From Zygnema cylindricum (Eukaryota; Streptophyta; Zygnematophyceae; Zygnematales; Zygnemataceae), in NCBI GenBank assembly GCA_037447655.1, contig JBBHKE010002164.1, positions 1-50,702 on the forward strand: a DNA stretch of 50,702 nt, read 5' to 3'. Every line of letters begins with the position of its first letter. The first letter of the stretch is position 1. Made by a program: the position numbers and the translations under genes. A model generated the notes under the pieces. The model saw nothing but the letters and a program-made list of their open reading frames with translations, made no database searches and was not told the DNA's origin. This document shows, in pieces, positions 43,740 through 50,702 of the stretch.

Positions 43740-45779
43740 ATTTAAGGGATCCACAGATTTTCCTTCATCCATAACTACTAGATGCTTTACTAAGATTATA
43801 TCTTCCCTTTTTAGATCATAAACTCTATATCCTTTAACATCCTCATCATATCCTAATAAGTATCCCGGTTTTCCTTTAGGATCTAGCTTCCAATTGGACC
43901 GATCAGTATCTAGACTGAATACTTGACTGCCGAAAACCTTTAAGTGAGATATGTCTGGTTTCCGCCCTGTCCATCTCTCATAAGGTGTTTGATCTTTTAT
44001 AGCTGAAGTAAGAACTCTATTCTTGAGGTAATTAGCACAGTTCATTGCTTCTGCCCAAAACCTTTTTCCTATCTTTTTATCCGACAACATACTTCTAGCA
44101 CTATCACTTAGTGTTCTATTTAACCTTTCAGCTACCCTATTCTGTTCAGGATTTTCCGGAACTGTCTTTTGGTGTTGGACCCCATCTTCCCTCAGAAAAT
44201 CCTCAAACTGGTTAGAAGTATACTCTCCACCATTGTCACTCCTTACTCTCTTGATTGGAGTTTCATGGAGTTTTTCGCTCCATGCTTTATATTGTCTAAA
44301 ACAATCCTCAGCTTCGGACTTGTTTTTCAAAAAATATACCCGGGAATACCGAGACCAATCATCAGTTATAGTCATCATAAATCTCTTCCCCCCCGGTGAG
44401 TGCACTTTAGCCGGTCCCCAAATATCTGTGTGTACTAGATCTAGAAGTTTTTCTCCCTTATAGGTGGCTGATTTAGGAAAGGGTAATCTGTGTGCTTTAC
44501 CTTGAGCACATCCACTACAATCACTTATATCATCACTTTCACTGAACTGAATCCCTTCCACCACTCCTATCTTTTTCATCTCTCTTAACTTATCTAGATT
44601 CACATGCCCAAGCCTCTTATGCCACATTGTAATATCATGAACACCAGCATAATAAAGTTTCTTCTTTTCATTACTTAAGATCAGCCTAAACATCCCATGG
44701 CTACCTTTCTCAGCAATGAAATAGACATCCTCCTCAAAACTAGCAGTAAAGACTCCTTCCCTAGTGCTAGTGAAAAAACCCTTATCATCTAATACTGATG
44801 TAGAGATAAGGTTTTTGTTCAGCTCCGGAATAAACAATACATCGGAGAATGTTAATATGGATGTCTTTCCTTTTACTAACACTTTCAAATCTACCGATCC
44901 TACAAGAGTAGTGGTGACTATCCTCCCATCCCCGTACTCTATCTCTACGGTGGGAATCTTTCTTATCTTAGTGAACAGGTGTCTATCCTTACACATGTGC
45001 ATGGAGGCACCTGAATCTACAATCCAGCCTGCTTCACCTTTTAATCCACCGTAAGCACATTTCTGCCTTCGTGGAATTTCGACCTCATTTTTCGCCTCCA
45101 ACTCCTCATCCAAAAGGAGCTCATCGTCCTCGTCCTCGTATTCCGCCTCAAGTACCTGTGTGACAAGGGCCTTTTTCTTTCCTCTCGGGGTACCACCGGT
45201 CTGCCCCTCCTTTAACCGAAGCTCGGTTAGCTTAGTGCACTCTGCCATATAGTGCCCCGGTTTCTTACAAAAATGACATAAACCTTTGGGAGCCCTTGGT
45301 TCGAACTCGTCGGCCTGTTTTTTCTGCTCCCTACCCCTATAGTTTCCGACCGGTTTTCGGGAATCCTTGTTCCTCCAATCAGTCGCTGTTGCCAAGGCTT
45401 GGCCACTCTTTCCTCCCCTTCGGATCTCAATTGTATTCTCTTGAACGAGAATCATCCCTACCACTGAGTTCCATATCCACCTTGAGTCAGGCAAGTCCTG
45501 CACACGGTAAACTATGTTCACGAACTCATCAGGTAACTTCATCAGTAAACAGTTAACCTTTTCTTTTTCACTAAAATCTTTTCCCGCACTCTCTAGCTCC
45601 ATGAAGAGTGTAGCAAGCTCATTGCAAAAATCCAACATATTTCCCCCTTTGTATACATACTCCTTAACTTTCTGATCAGCCAACTGTTGTTGCTGAATCG
45701 TACCACTTCGGTACATCTCTATGAGAGCCATCCAAAGATCGGATGCCCTTTCTACCTGCAAATGAGGACATGCAAGTCC
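43725..45779 (-). CDS. Copia Gag C-terminal part, protease and integrase
   Basis: Counting from 45761, the Gag region is followed by a zinc knuckle CHFCKKPGHYMAEC (162-175), an acidic linker, and the protease motif VDSGAS (248-253). The integrase zinc-binding residues are His381, His386, Cys415 and Cys418. The integrase core has Asp446 (HTDIWGP), Asp509 (SDNGGEY) and Glu545 (VAERLNRT). The frame is the same as that of the upstream Gag piece, from which it is separated by one TAA. It ends at 43725 with a stop just after a change to the reverse transcriptase frame. Confidence 0.93.
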   Translation of the reverse strand, partial: GLACPHLQVERASDLWMALIEMYRSGTIQQQQLADQKVKEYVYKGGNMLDFCNELATLFMELESAGKDFSEKEKVNCLLMKLPDEFVNIVYRVQDLPDSRWIWNSVVGMILVQENTIEIRRGGKSGQALATATDWRNKDSRKPVGNYRGREQKKQADEFEPRAPKGLCHFCKKPGHYMAECTKLTELRLKEGQTGGTPRGKKKALVTQVLEAEYEDEDDELLLDEELEAKNEVEIPRRQKCAYGGLKGEAGWIVDSGASMHMCKDRHLFTKIRKIPTVEIEYGDGRIVTTTLVGSVDLKVLVKGKTSILTFSDVLFIPELNKNLISTSVLDDKGFFTSTREGVFTASFEEDVYFIAEKGSHGMFRLILSNEKKKLYYAGVHDITMWHKRLGHVNLDKLREMKKIGVVEGIQFSESDDISDCSGCAQGKAHRLPFPKSATYKGEKLLDLVHTDIWGPAKVHSPGGKRFMMTITDDWSRYSRVYFLKNKSEAEDCFRQYKAWSEKLHETPIKRVRSDNGGEYTSNQFEDFLREDGVQHQKTVPENPEQNRVAERLNRTLSDSARSMLSDKKIGKRFWAEAMNCANYLKNRVLTSAIKDQTPYERWTGRKPDISHLKVFGSQVFSLDTDRSNWKLDPKGKPGYLLGYDEDVKGYRVYDLKREDIILVKHLVVMDEGKSVDPLNIRSQ

Positions 45780-46151
45780 TTAAGTGAGATGGCGTAGGAT
45801 GAAGTGCTTTGCCGCCATATTGTTGAAGTCCCAGGTTTCAGTATCATTCTCCTCGTTCCTCGGAATAGGTGACATGAATGCTAAACCAGTTGCTATTGGT
45901 GTGGTCGCCTCCTTCTCCTTTCCTTTGTCCACCACCTCTCCTTCCTTTGTTTCCTCCGTTGAAGGTGAATCCTCTTTCCTGGTGAATCTGCTTCCTCCAA
46001 ACCCTGGAGGAATTCCAAGACTTGATGGACGCCCCAATCGTCCACTCACTATTCCCCAAAACCTTTTTTCGCATAGAGCTCCTATCATCATACTTTCCCA
46101 GTATATGAAGCCAGTTCCATTAAAGATTGGTACCCTAGAGGGTGGGCCCAT
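45780..46151 (-). CDS. Copia Gag N-terminal part
   Basis: It starts MGPPSRVPIFNGTGF; FNG-GF--W is the usual copia Gag opening. It ends FILRHLT at a TAA, after which the same frame continues as GLACPHLQVERASDLW, typical Gag text. The stop therefore looks like a single point change. The ATG is only five bases inside the LTR boundary. A further in-frame ATG at 46175 lies within the LTR itself. Confidence 0.85.
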   Translation of the reverse strand: MGPPSRVPIFNGTGFIYWESMMIGALCEKRFWGIVSGRLGRPSSLGIPPGFGGSRFTRKEDSPSTEETKEGEVVDKGKEKEATTPIATGLAFMSPIPRNEENDTETWDFNNMAAKHFILRHLT

Positions 46152-46155
46152 AACC

Positions 46156-47192
46156 TGAAACTCTGAGACCTCCATAAGTCCTCAGAGTGGACAGCTTCCA
46201 AGAAGCCTCTAGGATAATCCTGACCCCTTTGTGTTTAAGCAAAAATAAGTGCCACCCTGGCAGGCAAAAACTCTGACCATCTTCACCCCTGTGAAGACAA
46301 GACTCCCCTGAGTCGATAGCAAAAAGAATCTCTGAATTTGCTCCCCTGAGCAGTAGGTTATGGAGGGTCAAAGCTGACGTTTTGTACTGGAGCTCTCTGG
46401 GAGAGGGGGTCCTATCTTCTAATTTTTCTAAGTCCTATCTCTCTCACAGACTCTATCTACTGATGTACGGAACCAATCAGAATTGAGTTCTGTACGAAAA
46501 AGTACAGCTGCCGGTGTACTTTAGGTACGGACATTGTACGACATGGCCTAAATGTCGACACATGTCAAATCCGGATTCGGTGCCATAATCTCCGGAGATT
46601 CCACGATCCAACGGAATTTCGCCACGCGTCATCCGATGTGGCGATGGCCACAAACCGCCGAAATCTTCCTCCGCGATCTCGGCGCTAATCCCGGTCGTCC
46701 GATTAAATTCGGATCTAATCGTAGCCGTGATAAATACATGCGCGGTATTTGTTTTAATTACGAAACAAATGCGCGGTATTGATTCGTAATCCGTACCGTC
46801 ATCCGTACCGGATCTATGTATCCCGTAATCCGTAACAGTTAAATGAATTATCGAACGTATACGTATTTAAATAATTATCGAACTATATAGAATCTAACAC
46901 TAATCTTAGACTTAATGGCTAAGGCTACCGGCTACTTCCTGTCTGCCGGCCGGTAGGTACAAGGATCAAATCCTGCCGCCGGCAAATATCTTTTAAATAA
47001 ATAAATAAACCCCAACATAAAATTCCCGTAAACCTCAGGATAGCCAAGGTAGCCATGGCTACAGCTTCCTCTCCAATTTCTCAGTGACTACGACAAGTTT
47101 GAGAGTTGGAGAGAGAAGTTAGAGGTAGACTGCCTCGGCTTCTTTATTTCTTTTCAGACCTAGAAAATACTTAAAAACCATTAGTTTCTACA
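46156..47192 (-). repeat. 5' LTR of the young copia element
   Basis: It starts TGTAGAAACTAATGG on the element strand and ends GAGTTTCA. It should carry the promoter, but I could not assign a TATA box with confidence. Confidence 0.95.
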
Positions 47193-47725
47193 CGATGTAC
47201 TCCAACGAATGGCAAGATTTGTATGTTAGGTCGATTTCCATTGTACCTGCAAGGGTTGACCACTAATACAGCCGCCGAAATATCCGGTCGTGTACATACG
47301 CTAAGGTATATAAGACTCCCAGTCGGCTCATGATATGGGACGTAAACCGTTGGTTTGTCGTCACACTTTTGTATTTGTACTTTGGAGTGGAAAGGTGTAA
47401 GAGTAGGTTTCACGTCTAGCGTAGAAAACCTAGTTAAAACTTCGCGGCAATAATAAGCTTGACTCAATTTTATATTGCCGTTGACGAATTGAATCATTTC
47501 GATTCCCATAATGTACCGTACCTCCCCAAGGTCGGTTACTTTCAAATGTAGGCGCAAATATACCTTTAACTCGCGGATTAAATCTAAGCTGTCAAACGTC
47601 ATAAGAAAGTCGTCCACGAAGACCAAAAATATTCTTTCATTTGCGCCTTCACCTTTTACGTACACGCCATAATCTGAGACCGTATGGGGGAAACCGAATT
47701 CGAATAAGACTTTATGCAAGCACAG
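47193..47725 (-). pseudogene. Reverse transcriptase fragment of the older minus-strand copia
   Basis: It contains FVDDFLMTFDS (the YVDD motif with F), VTDLGEVRYIMGIEM, and PTGSLIYLSVCTRPDIS. It lacks the catalytic upstream half and stops at the young insertion. The RNase H continuation is at 40572-40759. It is truncated near 47725 where the opposite-strand element begins. Confidence 0.85.
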
Positions 47726-50520
47726 GTACGAAGTTTTGGCTTGTAGAAGACTTTTCTCTTTGGCATTTAAGCTATGGGCATTTGAATAGGGCTAATTTAA
47801 CTTCTTTAACAACTCTTGTAACTGGAATTAAATCTTTTTTTAACAAAAAATTGGATTTTTGTCATGGGTGCATAAAAGGGAAAATGCCACGCCATTCTTT
47901 TCCTCTCAATACTATTATTATCACAAAAACCCTCGCTCTCATTCATGTTGACGTATGCGGTCCCATGCGCACACGCACTTTTGGTGGCTCGTTGTACTTT
48001 GTTTCTTTCATTGATAATGCCACCCGCTTTTTCCATGTATACACTATTTGTGAAAATTTGACGTTTTTGCACGTTTTCAGGAATTTAAAGCGCTTGCGGA
48101 AAATTTCCACAACAAGCGCATAAAAGTTTTACGGACTGACAACGGGGGCGAGTTTATGTCTCACCAATTCTCCGCTTTCCTCGCTCACCATGGCATCTCA
48201 CACCAGTTGAGTGCACCATACACTCCTCAGCAGAACGGTGTTGTCGAAAGGTACAATCGTACTTTAGCTGAAATGGCTCGATCTATGTTGTATTTCGCAA
48301 ATTTGCCTTTTTCCTTTTTGGCTGAGGTAACCATATGCGTTTATTATCTTCGTAACTTGTGTCGGACAAGCGCTGTGCCTCACATTACCCCGATGGAAGC
48401 ATGGTCTTCGTTAAAACCTGATGTCCGCCACCTTCGCACCTTCAGTTGCAAATCATGGTACAAGGACCTCACTCACTCCACCGAGAAATGGGGCGCTGGT
48501 GCACTTCGTGGAACGTTTGTAGGGTATGCCCCTAAATCAAAAGCTTACCGCATTTGGTGCCCTTCCCGTCGTCGTGTAAACACCACACGCGACGTAGCCT
48601 TCAATGAATCCCCCCTTCTCCAAACTCTCTCCCGTCCTCCCCTTCCGTCCTCTCCCGTCGACCTTTTCTATTATCCCTCTCTTTGTGATTTTCTAGAATC
48701 CATCCAATCCCCACCCGAATTTATTTCTTTCTCAGTTCCCCCACTTTCCCCACCTCCACTCCTGTCTTTTAATTCCACCCCTCTCATCAATGTCCCCATC
48801 ATCTCAACTGATCTTTCTCTCCCCCTATCTCAAACCTCTCCTCTTACCGTTGACGATAATCCTCTCCTTTCCTCTCTTCCAACCACTATACTCTCTCCCC
48901 ATTCCCTTCTTTCAGATCCTCATGCTCCTTTATCCCCCACAACTCTCCCCTCTGATACTCCTCGTCAATACCCGACCAGATCTTGTGGCCCTTCGTCCGG
49001 CCTTATTGAAACCATGAATCATGCATACTTTGCTTGCGCTTATTCAGTTGGCTTTTCTACCTCTCTCATCTCCACTCCCATCTCTCTCAAATCCGCTCTC
49101 AAACGACCTGATTCTCACCTTTGGAAGTATGCAGTTGACGCAGAGTATTCCGCCCTCCTGTCTAACAACACTTAGAATCTTATTCCTCTTCCTTGAGGTC
49201 GCAAAGCCATCGGTTCTCAGTGGGTTTTCCGCGTTAAATAAAAAGCGGACGGATCGGTCAACAAATACAAAACCTGCTTGGTAGCCAAAAGATTCTCCCA
49301 AATTGAAGGTATAGATTTTACCGAAATTTATGCTCAACTTGCACTTCTCACGTTGATTCGCGCTCTCCTTGCATTGGGTGATGAACGTGATTTCCATGTT
49401 CATCAAATGGATGTGAAAAATGCCTTTTTGAATGGTGTCCTCTCAGAAAATATATATATGCAACAACCTGAAGGATATGTTTTCCCTGGCTGTGAATACT
49501 TAGTATGTCATCTCATCAAAACAATCTACGGTCTGAAACAATCCCCTCGTGTTTGGAACCATACCATCGATGCCACTATGAAAAAGAAGGCTTCACTCGT
49601 ATTGACGCTGACTTTAACATCTATTCCTGTGGCTTAGGTGCTTCCTTAATCATGGTTGCTATTTTTATTGATGACCTCCTCCTTATTGGTCCATCTCTTT
49701 CTGAGATTTCCACCGCTAAACTCGTTGTTTAGATTCATTTTGACATGAGTGACCTAGGTGAACTCACCTACTACCTTGGAATCCAAGTCTTTCATAATCC
49801 TTCCACTAAGACTCATTGCCTCTCTCAGGAATCCTTTATCTCTTATCTCCTTGACCGTTTCGGTATGACCGATTGCTCATCTATCTTGACCCCATTTGAT
49901 GCCAATTCTCCTCTTGTCCCCTCCACCAGCACCTTTCTCTCACCTCCCCTCCATGCTTATTACCGCTCCATGGTGGGTGCTCTTATGTATGCCATGCAAG
50001 CGACTCGGCCAGATATTGCTACCGCGGTTACGAAACTTAGTCAATTTCTTGAGCGGCCTTCTCCAAATCATCTTGCAGCTGCTAAAAGGGTCTTTTGGTA
50101 TCAACAAGGCACTAAATCATTATGCCTCACTTACTTCTCCTCTGGTTCTATTACCCTTCTGGGCTTTGATGATTCTGATTGGGCCCAAGATGAGCTTTCC
50201 CGCCGTTCTACTACTGGCTCGTGTTTTTTCTTAGGAAATGGGCTTATCTCTTGGTCTTGCAGGAGACAACTTACTACAGCTTGCTCCAATACTGAGGCCA
50301 AATACATGGTTGTCTGCCATGCCGCCAAGGAAGTTGTTTGGCTTCGAACCCTTCTCACCAATCTTGGTTTTCCTCCCACCGGTCCGACTCCCATCTACTT
50401 CGACTTCCAAGGCGCCCTCGTTTTGATCAAAAATCTGGTTCACCACAAGCGCACCAAGCACATCGACATCCAATACCACTATTCTCAAGCGCGTGTCGAG
50501 AATGGTGTTGTTTTTGAAGA
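47726..50520 (+). pseudogene. Decayed plus-strand Ty1-copia, integrase to RNase H
   Basis: It begins LVEDFSLWHLSYGHLN and CHGCIKGK (integrase zinc finger), then HVDVCGP and, after a frame change near 48110, TDNGGEF and NGVVERYNRTLAEMARS. A Pro/Ser-rich linker follows. The reverse transcriptase has RKAIGSQWVFRVK, HQMDVKNAFLNG, YGLKQSPRVW and FIDDLL (with I for V), then DLGELTYYLGIQV and RPDIATAV. RNase H has STTGSCFFLG and TEAKYM, where E-A-E has become E-A-K. There are several stops and frameshifts. Gag and protease are missing. No LTRs could be identified. Confidence 0.88.
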
Positions 50521-50702
50521 TTTAGTTTCGTGCGTATGTGAAATTTGGTGCGCACGCGACGTTTCGTGCGTATACATTTACGTGATATACTGTGGAGGTT
50601 CGAAAGGATTTGCGGATTGGGGGAGTAAGTGTACGAGCAAAATTAAAGTGACGTGTGAGTGGCGCGAACAAACATTTGAAAATGTACGGCGGATCGCGAA
50701 GC
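50521..50702. other. Window end, no feature
   Basis: GTGCG-rich text follows the copia relic. No LTR end or gene could be assigned. Confidence 0.4.

Larger units (their letters stand above)
40760..47192 (-). mobile_element. Near-complete Ty1-copia retrotransposon, target duplication CGATG
   Basis: This 6433-bp element is bounded by LTRs (40760-41804 and 46156-47192) that begin TGTAGA and end TTTCA on the element strand. CGATG flanks both sides (40755-40759, 47193-47197). The gene order Gag, protease, integrase, reverse transcriptase, RNase H is that of Ty1-copia. The two LTRs differ at only scattered positions, which suggests recent insertion. One in-frame stop in Gag and one frame change between integrase and reverse transcriptase interrupt this copy. 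Confidence 0.95.

Noticed and set aside
1-50702. CRISPR array, bacterial operon or ribosome-binding sites
   Set aside because: The genes are spliced and eukaryotic; the tandem arrays have no spacer-like unique inserts of constant length.

Overview
The window looks like nuclear DNA of a green plant, probably a streptophyte alga or an early-diverging land plant. This is inferred from the two recognisable host genes: a plastid-type phosphoglycerate mutase and a plant UBC15-18/UBE2W-type E2 with the C-terminal motif ETRWWFHDDKV. Small exons with GT-AG introns and Ty1-copia elements, one with an initiator-Met primer site, fit this. The DNA is AT-rich and intron-rich, with one 10-N assembly gap at 32647-32656. 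The species cannot be named from the sequence. Most long open frames are chance or transposon frames; the host genes were found by following splice sites and reading-frame phase.

Layout. 1-996 (+): last two exons of a phosphoglycerate mutase. 2001-3200 (-): decayed non-LTR reverse transcriptase. 4733-8261 (-): six-exon E2 ubiquitin-conjugating enzyme, followed upstream by 63-bp and 44-bp tandem arrays (8455-10080). 10.7-14.9 kb: a Tc1/mariner-like element and a 2.76-kb TTA-flanked, PIF/Harbinger-like element carrying an unrecognised reading frame with one internal stop. 15989-16401 (+): small basic two-exon gene. 17266-19221 (+): three-exon gene for an acidic/basic protein with a QLQ-like segment. 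19595-20030: hAT-like element. 20236-24910 (-): three-exon gene for a 597-residue low-complexity nuclear-type protein, convergent with the previous gene, with a 121-bp satellite in its second intron and a long CT/GA microsatellite just upstream of its ATG. 25.4-35.7 kb: no convincing gene; full of short TIR elements, hairpins, short tandem repeats and frequent GTACG/CGTAC words.

35690-39960 (+) is an LTR element with target duplication GATTG. It encodes no polymerase, has a broken acidic/RGG reading frame, and its 3' LTR is swollen by further insertions. 40.57-50.52 kb is a nest of three Ty1-copia elements. A young, almost complete minus-strand copy (40760-47192, target duplication CGATG) sits inside the RNase H domain of an older minus-strand copy, which abuts an old decayed plus-strand copy.

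The host genes do not form a pathway. The interest lies in two unrecognised spliced genes, the TIR element with its unknown frame, and the unusual leader layouts of the two LTR elements. I found no convincing new multi-gene system.
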